Source: Pohlia nutans (Eukaryota > Streptophyta > Bryopsida > Bryales > Mniaceae). From it: DNA of 64,000 nt. The notes under the pieces are model-generated. The model was not told the DNA's origin and searched no databases. It saw nothing but the letters and a program-made list of their open reading frames with translations. This document shows positions 22,040-33,513 of the stretch, piece by piece. The DNA lies in contig CM040107.1 of assembly GCA_022496805.1 (NCBI GenBank), positions 16,631,975 through 16,695,974 of the forward strand, written 5' to 3'. The first letter of the stretch is position 1, and every line of letters starts with the position of its first letter. The position numbers were made by a program, and so were the translations under genes.

Positions 22040-23537
22040 ATGCCGAAGGGAAAAAAGCATAAGATAGGTAAGACGACGGAACAAAAATCTCTTGAAGACA
22101 GCCCTTACATGCCGTCGAATGCGTGTAAGTAGTTTCTCCAGTAGTTCACGGTGGATTTTTACCGAAGCAACACGCTTATGGCGTTGGAGAGTAAGTTTGT
22201 TCGGTACAAAGAACAGAGTGTGCAAAAATTTCAAGACGACATGGCGAATAATATGTTGCAGGCTCTTCGGGATGGAATTTGGTACCGGGAGATGGAAAAG
22301 CGTGATTTCTCAACATGGTTGGGGTGGAGGGTGAAAGATTCTTTGTGGAATATCGAGGGAGTATTAACCAAGTATGGGAAGGACCACGAGCTGCTTCAGG
22401 ACAATACGTATATTGAGGAAGTGATGAAGAAAGCAGACAGCTTTGTGAAGTTGATGAAACCATATAGCTTTGGACGCCAGCGCAATCAAAATATCGGTTG
22501 GAGGAGACACGTTGCTAGTGGATCCGAGGAATTAATGAAGAATAAGTTGGTCCACGCATTGCCTGCTACGGCCAATGTCATTGAAGTGTAGCATAGATCA
22601 CTCAAGGGTGCATATGCTACGGTCAAGAGGGTTCGAATTGAAGGAGCCCCAGGGTTTGAACCTTATTGGGAGTTTGCGGCGAAGCTTTCTAAACAGTGGA
22701 AGACAAGACCGGATCTTGCAAAATTGGAACACCAAAATGAAACGATGGCCGTTCGAATTGACCATCCAAGTGTTATACGGTATGTGGCTATTAATCCTTT
22801 GAAATACGAGGGTTATGCATATTGGTGGAATGGTGGGACATTGCGATAGATGCTGAATTTAGACAACACGTACGGAGACGATATCTACGCGCGTACGTTG
22901 CATACAACTATGCCAGCAGACAATGTTGTCAAAGCAAGTTATCTGAGGTACGTGGTTTCGTAAAAAAAGAACGGAGTTGGCGTGGGCATTGGTGATCATC
23001 ATGCATGAGGTACACATGACCAACAACCTGCACAATGATTTATCTCCCGATAATATCCTTTTTCATTTCCCTGTGGACGAGACGCGTGTATACATCGGGG
23101 TATGTGACTGGGGCATGTTATCCTTTTCGACGAAGCCAATGAAGTCACTATATGGCAACAACAGTGGAGAAGAAATGCAGAAGGATCTTGCAGAACGGTG
23201 GAGGGTGGATCCTACGATTTCTTAAGTACGTAAGCCAGATGCAGATGTGGAGATACGCCCAGTAGTGACGAAGGCAACTGAGGCATATGGAGTTGCAAAA
23301 CTTGCGTTGCGGATTAACAAGGGCAACATGTCGGAGGATTACTGGAAGTTGCAGACGCCTAGAGAAACTTCAGTTGTTTATAGACAACAGGAGTTGGCAG
23401 ATGTGTTCGAGAGCTATTTGAATCGATTGTGTAGCCCGAATCGAGAAAATATTGGAGGTTTAACTCATTTAGTGACACGTTTTAGGATTATGTACCATTG
23501 GCCAGTACCGTACGAGCATTTTAGACATGTGTATTAG
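22040..23537 (+). pseudogene. Kinase-like pseudogene inside a GTCCGATC-flanked element
   Basis: An intronless reading of about 499 codons starts at ATG 22040 (MPKGKKHKIGKTTEQ). A charged N-terminal domain of about 190 residues comes first (WYREMEKRDFSTWLGW). A kinase-like fold follows: a nucleotide-loop-like GAYATVKRVRI, HPSVIRYVAINP, a catalytic-loop motif HNDLSPDNILF (matching HxDxxxxN) and VCDWGML in the DFG position. The closest style is that of divergent eukaryotic kinases found in mobile or host-defence contexts; I cannot name the family. Defects: TAG at 22130, 22142, 22589 and 22847, TAA at 23223, and one frame change in the A7 run near 22961, where the first frame also meets a TAA. 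Apart from the stop at the shift point, every stop is one C-to-T step from a Gln codon, and the frame is otherwise continuous. The gene ends at TAG 23535-23537. Confidence 0.6.
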
Positions 23538-24235
23538 GCAAAACATAGTGATATAGTTCTTCTTGGTTTAGAGTAGTAGTAACGGTATTGAATTGTTCTA
23601 TGGCTATTGTTGTGTGCTTATGTATAGAACACGTGGACTTCTGTCCGACTATCAGTAAAATATTTTCCTTTTTGACATTTACGGAAAAAATAATTCCATA
23701 TGTTTTATTGTTTTTGGGATTTTGCTATCTCTATACTCATTGATATTTGTGGGTTTTGCAGCCATCAGTCCCAAGACTCCAATTTGGAATTTGTTTGCAC
23801 ACATGAGTACCTAACGTTATTAGAATTTAGAAACACCCTCGATTTTCTTTAATGTTTTGGAAAATAGTTCTTCCATGTGTTATTGGAATTTTGCTAACTC
23901 TATGGTTTTTGACTAAGATTTGCAATCGGTGGATTTGTGTTCACCGTTGAGATTGGAGAATAGACTTAATTTGAAGATTTTCCACCGTCGACAAATTTGA
24001 ATGTTGAGTGTCCAAAATACAGAAGTATTTCTAAAGATGCTCGTATCATAGGTCTCTTTTAATTTCGTCACTTTCAGGTTTTTACTCCTTGTAAATATAA
24101 CTTTGCTGTAAACCTTGAATATAAGTTTTGATAAACCCTTTGACAAAAATATATTTAATTTGAATTTTTCCCTTGTTTGAATAATAAAATCTGTAAATAT
24201 TCAAAATATCTTCAAATCATGTTGAAAACTGTGAT
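23538..24235. other. AT-rich 3' spacer of the kinase-like element
   Basis: No coding signal; probably 3' UTR and element filler between the pseudogene and the right GTCCGATC array. Confidence 0.4.
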
Positions 24236-24860
24236 CGGACCTCCACTGCACCGTCCGATCGGGCACGTTCTCAGTCGTCCGATCTTGCAGCCGTCCGATC
24301 GCGCCGTCCAGCCATCCGACCCAATCGTTCGTCCGATCCCGCCGTCCGCCATTCTAATCCCACTCGCCTGTCCGATTGGGCACATGCTCAATCGTCCGAT
24401 CGGGCAGCCGCTCGCCCGTCCGATCGAGCACCCAATCCCTCGTTCGACCCGTAGATGGAGACACCAAATTCATAGATTCTTTTGATTTCAGTGAGTTATA
24501 ATCAGTCCAGCACGAGGATGGGACTAAAGATCTCGTAGATTGCGTCGTACACCTTAAACAACCGTCCGCCGTCCGCAGAAACATTGCAAAGGGGTGGTCG
24601 ACCTCGCCGTCGGACATGCGTGTCCGACCTGTCCGCCGTCCAACCTGCCCGCCGTCCGATCTACCCTAAACCGCCGTCCGACCTGTCCAGTCGTCTAATC
24701 GCGCCGTCTGACCTGTCCAGTCGTCTGATCGCGCCGTCCGCTGAGGTAAAACCCCCGTCCGCCGTGGTAAAACCGCCGTCCGCTGTGGAGTTTTCAAAGT
24801 CACCGGACGCTGGGATGGGAATGTCTACGTCCAGCAGACGTCCGGACGCGAACGTCAGCT
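24236..24860. repeat. Right array of GTCCGATC repeats
   Basis: Two blocks (about 24236-24450 and 24555-24850) of CCGTCCGATCGGGCA / GCCGTCCGACCTG variants, separated by about 100 unique bases. A CCCTAAA motif interrupts the repeat near 24663. It mirrors the left array at 21473-21860. The outer edge merges into GACGTCCGGACGCG. No terminal inverted repeat was found. Confidence 0.75.
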
Positions 24861-25431
24861 TCCCAGCGTTCGAACAACCCTGGTCCTTTCCCCTTCGGCC
24901 TTCGACCTCCGTCCTGCATTTCTAGCCTCTGACCTTCACTTCTGCCTTTACCCTAACACGCGGGCGCTATTTCTCTTCCTGCTGATACTACTGTAGTATG
25001 ATTCTACTCTTATCAAATTTTGATTAGCTCAGTCGAACTTATTTCGGCCGAAGCTGATAGCTTGATTATGTTATTAGCACTCCTCGTTGATGCTGCTCTC
25101 GCTTTGTTGCTGTTAATATTGCAGTTGTGAGGCTCGACTTGACGGCCGGCCCCCATTCTTGGTGAGATTCGGACTCCTACATTCTTTATAGTGGTATCAT
25201 TGAATGCAATTTTGAAACCGCTCTGGCATTTGTTGCGTGGTTTGTTTGTACTTAAGTGGTTGCTTGTGGTATTTATAACCGAGAGTATTATACGGCACGT
25301 CAGACTAGGTTCGCACGGAAATCAAGGCAATGGCTAGATATTAAGCGTGCACAATTCTCGAGGAGCCTGTCAGGACTCCACAGTGCACTGCACAGAATTC
25401 GAGTCAGATACTGATACTAGACAGATGTAAA
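24861..25431. other. Non-coding; possible LTR-retroelement remnant with a tRNA-Met 3'-end PBS
   Basis: TTTATAGTGGTATCATTG at about 25186-25203 contains TGGTATCA (25192-25199), the usual primer site complementary to the 3' end of plant initiator tRNA-Met, preceded by a plausible LTR end. No coding remnant follows, because the DUF7869-type promoter array begins 230 bases later. The assignment rests on a single short motif. Confidence 0.25.
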
Positions 25432-26325
25432 TTTAGCTCGAATCGAGCTAATCCGTATATGACAACGATAGGGTATCTGTTTCTCAACGTCATTAGCTTG
25501 CATTTCATTAGTTTGACCAATTTCCAATCTATAGGGTTTTTAACTACCTTTATCATGGTCCATTTATTTAGCTCGAGTCGAGCTAAATGGTACTTCAGCC
25601 CCGAGTTTCATCAACAGAGAACTGTATAGCTAAGAACTTCATCTAGCTATAATGTTTATCATGTCGTGGTGATTCCTCACTCCGGAAGGCTGTCCGTTTA
25701 GCTCGAGTCGAGCTAATCTGTGGATGTCGAAATGGACTATTTCAACTAAACTGTAGTAATACTGAATTACACTAGTTGACCAACTGCGGTTACATAATAC
25801 CGTTCTTGTGGTAACTCAATTTAGCTCGAGTCGAGCTAAATGGTACTCCAGGTACGAGTATCATTAAGAGTTAAGCAGTAAAGCTACGAACTACTCTTGA
25901 TACAGTTTTTATATAATGATGCGGTGACTGAAGTTACCCCTAAACCCAAAATTAGGCGATAGTTGCCTGTCGACGACATGACTTTTACAATTAGCTCGAA
26001 TCGAGCTAATTTTCTCTGTATGGTCGATATCATTTCATTGTTGATGATTGATGATAGTTCTCTTGAGTTCTGTCAGAAGTTTTAATATGTACAGACAGGT
26101 TTAGGCCTGTAGCCTCTTGACTATTGTTTAGCTCGATTCGAGCTAATTTGACATTATAAACTATCTGCGAGTTATGCCCATTCACTAATTATTTTAAATC
26201 ACATGTCTACTCTCACATAGACTTATCCGAGTGGCAATCTCGTGTCCGGAATGTATTTTGAATACGTTCCATCTTATTTAGTACTGTAATGTCAGGGTTA
26301 ATCTCTTTAGCTCGAGTCGAGCTAA
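25432..26325. repeat. Seven TTAGCTCGAGTCGAGCTAA palindromes upstream of DUF7869-type copy 1
   Basis: Near-identical palindromes start at about 25433, 25568, 25698, 25821, 25991, 26128 and 26307, spaced 120-180 bases apart. The centre varies (CGAGTCG, CGAATCG, CGATTCG) while the outer arms TTAGCTCGA/TCGAGCTAA are kept. The spacers are unrelated to each other, so the sites are conserved against a diverged background, as expected for protein-binding sites. Two more copies lie beyond the 3' end of the same gene (47774-47823). Confidence 0.85.
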
Positions 26326-26683
26326 TTTAAGTTCAGGTTGTACACGGTTTATTTGATATTATAGAGGGGAGCGTTGTATTGCAAGCATTGATTTAATCAG
26401 TTTCTATGATAACTGAAGTGGTGCATCATCTTATTTGACATGTGATTAGTCACTTTGTTTTGTCGTTGCTTTGTAGATATTTTTCCCGGTCAACATATTG
26501 GTCATGCAGTACTTGCGAACAATCTCTTACGGAGTCGAGTGCATCTGCCGGCAAATTGGATTTTAACTGTGTTTCATCCGAGGTATTGCATCTTTCCTAA
26601 ACCTTTTATTTCATTCATGCTATGTAACAATCCATAGTTCGTCTGCCTAAGTGACTAAGACATCATTGTGTTCGGTGTAACAG

Positions 26684-26728
26684 GAGTTGGATGTCCCACC
26701 TGAGCTGGTTCTGCCGGACGAGTTGAAA
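26684..26728 (+). pseudogene. DUF7869-type copy 1, 5' coding piece left of the large CACTA insertion
   Basis: Fifteen codons follow a splice acceptor (GTGTAACAG) and end with LPDELK at the insertion point. They continue in frame into DCPGLPRNRW at 42225 once the CACTA element and one TSD are removed. The corresponding stretch of copy 2 reads VEVPDCEGIPRRQW. An earlier exon may lie at 26460-26580 (VDIFPGQHIGH, donor at AG/GTATTG), but its phase does not fit, so the true 5' end is uncertain. Confidence 0.65.
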
Positions 26729-26744
26729 CACTAGCATGGATGGG

Positions 26745-27450
26745 TACTTTTATGACTGGGAGAATGACTGCGTTTATGACTGCGCGCAGTCATAAAATCG
26801 GGTCTGTGACTGCGCGTCATATTTTTTGCTGACGTGGAATGTGACGCGGAGCATGACTGGGTGCCGTAGTTACCGACGAGTCGCTTCGGACACCTAGTCA
26901 TATGAATAAATACGCCTTAAAGCGTATACTTGGACGCCATGTACATGCCACGTCAACATTCCAGCCGCCATCTTGACCGGCCCCAAGTCCTTGACTTTTG
27001 GAGGTCTGCCCGGGCAGCTGAGGCCAAAATCCAACGTGGCATGTAACTCGGGCGAATCATATTTTTTGCTGACGTGGCATCCGATGTGACATCCGACGTG
27101 GCACGTGACTCTGCGTAGTCATATTTTCTGCTGACGTGGAATGTGACTCTGTGGAGTTATATTTTTGCTGACGTGGCACTTCCACGTGGAATGTGAATAC
27201 TGTCATTGTTCGGCTGACGTGGAATGTGACTCTGTGGAGTCACAGTTTTGGTCATAATGTTGCTGACGTGGAATTCGATTGGTAGTGATGTTTTAGGCTT
27301 TCGTGGATTATGACTCTATACAGTCGTGTTTGAGCGGTCGCTATGACTGTAGCCAGTCGTGTGTTCAAGACCTCCAGTAGTGTTTGACAAGAGTGCAAAG
27401 GATATACGACTGGTTTCAGTCACAGTATCGGTCGGAGTGAGACCAATATA
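26745..27450. repeat. Left subterminal repeats of the large CACTA element
   Basis: Many copies of TGACTGCGCGCAGTCATA-like and GCTGACGTGGAATGTGACT / CTGTGGAGTCA units occur, often as inverted pairs. The TNPA class of CACTA proteins binds such motifs near both ends. Related units occur at 39120-39290 and 41890-42210. Confidence 0.75.
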
Positions 27451-28278
27451 TGACTAGCGGTAGTCATAATGTTGTTGCCATGTATGTGGCCATATTAGTG
27501 CACACAGTGATATTTTCACATACTGAGAGTTACATTACTATTATGTATCTGAAACATACAATAGAAGACACATACGTGGAATTCAATGGAAGACGCTTAC
27601 GTCTGAGAAGGGAAATGCAACATGTTCACTTGTATTTAGTAGTGAATAACTCAATACAAAACCAAAACTCGAGAATGTCTTAGAGGGAGTTGCTATCTAG
27701 CTAACCCACTCTTATTCCTCACCATTATATACATCCAACATCCATCATCTCGTGCTTCCCATTTACTTCTTGCTGCTGGCTCCTTGTGATTTTCTTCGTC
27801 ATCCTGTGTGCACCACCACAATGACAAGTGGGTTAACGAAGTTTTTTGCGCAAACCTCATTAATTCAGTAGAGGACCCCTTAATACGGATGCTGCGCAAT
27901 TATGACTATTATCTGTTACATTCATTTGTATCATGACTAGTCCCTGTGACCTTCCCAGGTATACTTGACTGAACCGTGTGACATTTTCACTATGCTTATT
28001 ACTGATCACTGTGACATGGAAGACTGCGTACATTACTTAACCCTGTGACATTCAGGGAATTCATCAAGATTGCGTGCTACATCAAACATCAGAAGATTGT
28101 TTATATGTCACCTTCTCTTTCGCAGTCGCGCCATTTAGGCTGCCTCCAGTGCGGCAACGGGCCACTTGGTGATGCTGTTGAGAGCACCACCTAAGCAATC
28201 TACAACCGGATTGTCCGTCTCGTTCGGCTTATAGAGGCCAATCTCTTCCGATCCCGGTTCTACCGCGGTGATCATGAC
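27451..28278. other. 3' flank of the TNPA-like gene
   Basis: No convincing gene. A 68-codon minus-strand frame (27693-27899) overlaps a partial duplicate of an intron/exon border: CATCCTGTGTGCACCACC near 27800 matches CAACCTGTGTGCACCACC near 29325. This looks like an old internal duplication. Confidence 0.35.
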
Positions 28279-31200
28279 TCATGCCATGCCCTCCTCGATC
28301 AAACGGCAATGCAGGGTGCCTCCTGCAAGGCTAATGATAACGCCGTGAGCTACAATGGTGTCCTTGGGCTTCAAAACCTCGTCAAAGTCCATTACCTTCA
28401 CCTTCGATTGGGGGGCCAAAGCTGCGGGTGCGGCTTCCGCCACCGGCACCACCGGCTCCACCATTTCAAGTTCCTGGGGCTGCATTTCAAACGTCCTTCA
28501 TGTTAGGGATACCTAACAAATCTACAAATGAGAAATGATAAAAGCGTTACGTACATAATGGAGGAAGGAGAAGAAGGTTTGGAGAGAGCTTGTACTTCCG
28601 CCCTCCATGAACCAGCCGTGGACCTACCGGTATCCGTGGTGTCGCAGCTGCTATGACGTCTTTCACCAAATATTGAGTGCAGTACTCGATGTCAGATGGG
28701 TTCTGTGATAACGCTTGAAATGGCTCTATTAGTCGGGTGAGGAAATCGTCGTTAGGCTCTAGCGGATCCCATCGTGGACAAGTGATGACATTCGAGGGGG
28801 GAGACTCAGCCGTTGCAGTTGCGTCGCAATCGATTTGAAGGCATCGAGCCTTAGGAGCCAAAGCCACGGGGATTACACTAAAGAGATCGTTGAGGTTTCT
28901 CTTGGTACCTGACGTTTCTTTCCCCCACAAAAAGCTCCATTTTAAGGAAGGTATCCCGGCCGCCAAAAACTTGGCTACTACTTCCACTAAAGTACTCTCT
29001 ATGGGCGACCATATCCCCACATCGAAGTGCTGACACAACATGCTCAAGAAAGGGCCACAATCGGCCCTTTTCTTGATTTTTACCTTGTGGTCATGATCAA
29101 GCTGGACCACGTTCGAGGGACCCCAGTTGTTTCTATCATGCATAGGTCTAATGTCGCACAATAGTCCCACAACATTCAAAACAATAACCTTTGTCTTCAA
29201 AGATTCCAAGACCGTTACCGCTGGAAATTTAGACCCGCCCCTCACCTTCTTCTTTTTCGCAGGTGGACTTGCTTTCTCTGCCGGTCGCTTCCTCTTTGCT
29301 GCTGCCTCCTCGCCAACGTCTTCGTCAACCTGTGTGCACCACCTCGATCACCCTAAGTTTAGCAACTAGATGGCACAGACCACATTACATCACTGCAGGT
29401 TTAGCGTATACTGATGCATCTCATTTATGACTAGGCCCTGTTATATTGTGCTTCATTACGACGTGTCACTGTGCCCTTATCAGGATAGGTTACTGAACCC
29501 TGTGACATAACACCTGGACCTTACTGATCCTAGTTACATTCACTGCGAACACATTACTAATCACGGTGAATACTACTGAAAACATTCAGTGTCCAACAAA
29601 AGTACATTACTGATCACATAGAAAAGACTTGTACACAGTTAGGGATGGTTGCAAGGTGACCTTATCTTTTGCGGTCGGGCGCCGCTTGCTGCGACCCAAC
29701 TGATCCTCCAATAGCTTCTCGGCCTCGCCCTTCCTCTTCTTTGGCGCTTGTTTCTCCTTCTTCGCCGGCGCTTGGGCTGTGATGGCAGCTGAGGAGGGGT
29801 CCTCTGGGGTACTCTCACCGGAGTGCTCGACCACCTCGTTTGCGACCCCTGCGGCGGGATCCACTGGACAACTTTTCCCGGAGCCACCAAGCTTCACCAA
29901 GTTCGTGGTCCCCTGGTGCCACACGGTAAAGGGAAGTCAGAAATCCACTAGTCATGAGTAAGCACATTTAAAATTTTGATTTGTACATTACTAGTAATAA
30001 GTGGCGCAAATAGGATCACTATAAATTAAATCTATGTGATATCTTTGGACACACCAGAAAAGGAATTTTGTCGATTTCTATTACTTGCACTAATTGAAGA
30101 TGTCAACACTGAAGGACGAGATACGAGAAGGAAAATCTGCAGTAATATGAACCATTGCAAGTCATGAGTATACAATGAGTGTGCGATAGCTCATTGTATA
30201 CTACTCGGGGTCACGATGCATGTGGTACCTCCTCGTTTGTCAAGTGGACTTCCTTTGGCCACACCGGGTCCACGACTGCCGGCGCTATTGGCGGTGGAGC
30301 CACTGCTGGCGGGTGGGACTCCTCCAACCCCGTGTTCCCCACCTCTGACGATTCGTGTGGTGTCATGGGCGGTTTTAGTGTGCGGACCTCTTGGAGCAAA
30401 ACCCTGAGTGTGGCCTTCATGTCATCGACCTCACCTGCAATACCGTCCATGCGTGCGTCCATGGCAGCCCTCCAAGGTGCAAGGCCTCGTGATGATGCTG
30501 GACCCCCCCTTGAAGAGGACGTTTGAGGCCGGCCTGATTTCCCCGGTGTCGCAAGCTCCGCCTCAACTTCCAACTGGGTTGGGGGGCGGTCTAACTCTGC
30601 AGCCTGCAAGAGAAGCATCTATCCAACTGTCAAATATCAAAGCCAGCATCAACGAGAGAACAAATACCACAGAACACCTCTGTGTTCTCATGTGGTTGCT
30701 TTGAGAGCAGGTTTCAAACATGACGCTGTCCAGTCGTGTTCACGACAGAATACAGTCACTTACCAAGGAAATACCAGTCACTGTAGAATACGACACTGAG
30801 CAGTATCGCATGGCGCTGTCCAATCGTGTTCACGACAGAGGACAGTCACTTACCAGGGAAATACCAGGAACTAGAGAATACGACACTGAGCAGTATCGCA
30901 TGGTGCCTAAATCACAAGCATTTTTACATCACAATTTGATTGAGCAGGGAAAGTTTAAGGTCCCTCACCAGTCGTGAACGCACTTCTCCTTCCGAACGAC
31001 CGGAGTGCGAGACGTTCACGACAGTGCATCGCACGTTTTTCATCCGCTCGGCCTCGGCCTTCTTGTCCTCCCTTGCTATCAATTTCTTGAAATTCTCCAC
31101 ATGCTCTTTCCTGCAAAACCCCGGAAGAGGGTCACCCCGGTCGTGAATTTTCTTCATGTTGCTCCTCTTTGTTCGCATTTGTCCCCGGAGAATCGACAAG

Positions 31201-31754
31201 AACACGTCCTCCGGAACGTCGCCTAGCCCCCCCCGGTACTCGTATTGTGCCGCCATCTTGTCCTTGATTGCCATCAAGAGCGCTCGAGGATGTTGCTTGA
31301 AGTCGTCAATGCTCCAGTCCAAGTCACGGGAATAGCCCCGTAACTTGGTGAGCCAATCCGGGCGGTGTGCTCCCGTCGGCGTTCCTCCATTGTCAACTTC
31401 GACCCATAATCGCATGTCGAGTTTGTCACTTCTCCTCACTTGCCGCCTCAACCCCTTCAACTTCGACTGCCGGCGTGGGGAGGCACCGACGTTGCGCAAT
31501 TCCTCGCGCAAGCCACGGGAATCTGCACCCTGCTCTGCCATCCGCCTAAGAACTTTCAGTTCTCTCAACTCGATCTCGTTCTTCAACATCGTGTTCCCCC
31601 CGACCGATCTGTCTTCTACTTCTTCGTCACTGTACTCATCTTCCGATGCCTCATCCTCATCCTCGATCTGGGTTTCTTGCAAGCTCGGTAACACCTCCAC
31701 AAGCTCCTCATCGAGCGCTTCGCTGTTGCTCCCCCCCCGCCTCGATGAAGACAT
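28279..31754 (-). CDS. TNPA/Tnp1-like second CACTA protein, multi-exon
   Basis: Exons on the minus strand: an ATG at 31754 to a donor near 30973 (CTGGTGAGG); about 30603 to 30227 (donor GAGGTACC); about 29910 to 29660 (donor AAGGTCACC); about 29327 to 28550; and 28485 to a stop at 28279. The first exon is acidic, then basic (VLRRMAEQ, RRQSKLKGLRRQVRR), with WLTKLRGYSRDLDWSIDDF and ILRGQMRTKRSNMKK, resembling plant En/Spm ORF1-type proteins. A middle exon is a Pro/Lys-rich, probably nuclear segment (PAKKEKQAPKKRKG). The final exon (VLKPKDTIVAHGVIISLAGG) matches the pattern of the Tnp1/Transposase_23 C-terminus. In En/Spm elements this protein binds subterminal repeats. It is divergent to the TNP2 unit. 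Exon borders are approximate. Confidence 0.5.
30724..30903. repeat. 90-bp tandem duplication in an intron of the TNPA-like gene
   Basis: Two units start with CGCTGTCCAGTCGTGTTCAC (30724) and CGCTGTCCAATCGTGTTCAC (30814) and end with GACACTGAGCAGTATCGCAT. They contain the CAGTCA-type motif of the CACTA subterminal repeats. Confidence 0.6.
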
Positions 31755-33291
31755 TTTGCGGTTTTTTCGAGACGAGTCCGCCGCCCACGACCTAGGCTTA
31801 TCAGAAGAATCACGCTCTCCCTAAAATAGACGAATTTGTTGTCAAGCAAAAGAAAGTGGACATTGCACTGAAATCTAGAACCTGGTTGTGTAAAACTGTG
31901 CATACTTCACAATGACAGCGGGAAGTCATATTTAAGATGATTGCAGTCTTGTTTAAGAAAATGTGACTACATACAGTTATATTCAAGATGTAGTCAGCCG
32001 TGCTGTGACATTTCATGGCTCAGAGCAGTCATATTTCAGCAAAGACAGCATGGACACTTTATTGTACTCCGTTCAGCTACTTCTTACTCGTATCACCTAT
32101 TGAGAAAAATTACAACATTGAGCTCTTGCAATCCCTCACTACTCTACTGCGGATATAGTTGTTTTTGCTCAATGTCAACAGACTCAGAATCAATCATTCA
32201 AACGTAGAAAAAAACAGTAGAGTTAGGTCATTAAGTACCTATAATCTATCTATCTATCAAGTGACAAGCGCCTATTTAATGTTAAGGGACACCATTTTGG
32301 TTCACCTTTGAACGACTTGTGGTTAAGGATATCAATTCTCCTTGGACACTGTATATTTTATGTGACGTTCCCTCGTATCCCAATTCACTTGTTTATTGAC
32401 CAACATAATTCACTTGTTTATTGATTTTGTTGGAATTACATTTTCAAGATATGTTCGTTGGAATTTTTCATTTTACATCCATTCATTTTACATCCATACT
32501 CCTTTCGTTCATTAGGGATGAAAAAAACAAAACTACAAAATCGCACAATAAGGTTGATGATCTCCAATGCTTAGTGTCAACTTTAAACGTTGTATGAGAA
32601 GAAATGAAAAAGAAAACTTAGCTTCTGTAACAACCCCAGCATTAAGCTCAAAAAGGAAACTAAAGGAATCCATTTGGTTGTAATTTCAACCCCGTGACGA
32701 TAATTGACTTCAAGCTATTAGTTCAAGCGGTTTTAGTATGCACAATTGCAAGATTACTTGGAGCTTGATCTTTCACAAGCATTCAACGCGGGAGACAGGG
32801 ACACAATCACTTTCTCTTGAGTTCAAGTCAGAGTACCTGGAACAAGAATAACTACAATCCACTCGGCTGCAGTATACTCATAATCACATATCTTCAAAAC
32901 AGAATCGAGTTCTAAGAAACATCAATTGTCAAAGACAGAAAAAGTGTTCGCTCCCATTTGCAAAAAGCATTAAAACTGATCATCTCTTAGCCGTTTCATT
33001 TTTCACACAAGAATTGCACCAGAAACTTTTTATTAACTTAGCGACAGTCTAAAAGAGATGGAGAACTTCGAGACTCTATAGAGATTCCAAACATTCACAG
33101 GCGTATGGAAAATAGCTTGGTCTAAGGCAGAAAATAAATACTTCCATGCATTCCAAAAATAAGTAAAAATTGCGGTTTCAAATTGGAGATGAAATTCTTG
33201 CCTTTCTTCGTGTCGTCTTCAACGGCTCCTCCACGCGTTTGTCCTCACCATCTTCCTCGTCGTCACGGTCGGAGTCGGTTAGGAGCTTCCT
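31755..33291. other. Internal non-coding DNA of the CACTA element
   Basis: AT-rich, without a supported gene. Contains scattered AGTCATATTT motifs like those of the element ends (31920-32050). Confidence 0.4.
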
Positions 33292-33513
33292 CTACGTTTG
33301 TCGCGTGCGCTTTGGCTTGGCGGCGAGAGGCTCTTGCAAGGGCACGGTGCGACTGCTCTCAACAACATCCGCGATCTCAATGGAAGTCATTTCCAACACC
33401 GGCATCGTAATTGCCGGGAAACACACAATTGCGCGGAATACTTCAATTTGCTTCTCATCCGGCATATTAGCAACATCTCTAATCAATTTACTAACAAAAT
33501 GATCCATATCCAT
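33292..33513 (-). CDS. Small unrecognised ORF in the CACTA element
   Basis: ATG at 33513, then DMDHFVSKLIRDVANMPDEK and a basic end (KPKRTRQT). The TAG at 33292 stands one C-to-T change from CAG. Beyond it the frame stays open for about 40 more codons with an acidic/basic tail (TDSDRDDEEDGEDK). It may be a short first exon of the divergent minus-strand transcript. Function unknown. Confidence 0.3.
   Translation of the reverse strand: MDMDHFVSKLIRDVANMPDEKQIEVFRAIVCFPAITMPVLEMTSIEIADVVESSRTVPLQEPLAAKPKRTRQT

Noticed and set aside
21464..22234. 256-codon minus-strand ORF rich in Arg, Asp and Thr
   Set aside because: It is the translation of the GTCCGATC repeats plus the antisense of the kinase-like gene.
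22040..23537. Alternative genetic code with TAG/TAA read as Gln
   Set aside because: The copia pol frame (1082 codons) and other long frames use CAG/CAA only, and genes in the window end at TAG and TAA. C-to-T decay is simpler.
30179..31824. Plus-strand ORFs over the TNPA-like exons
   Set aside because: They are antisense shadows of the minus-strand exons, which have the better composition and splice sites.
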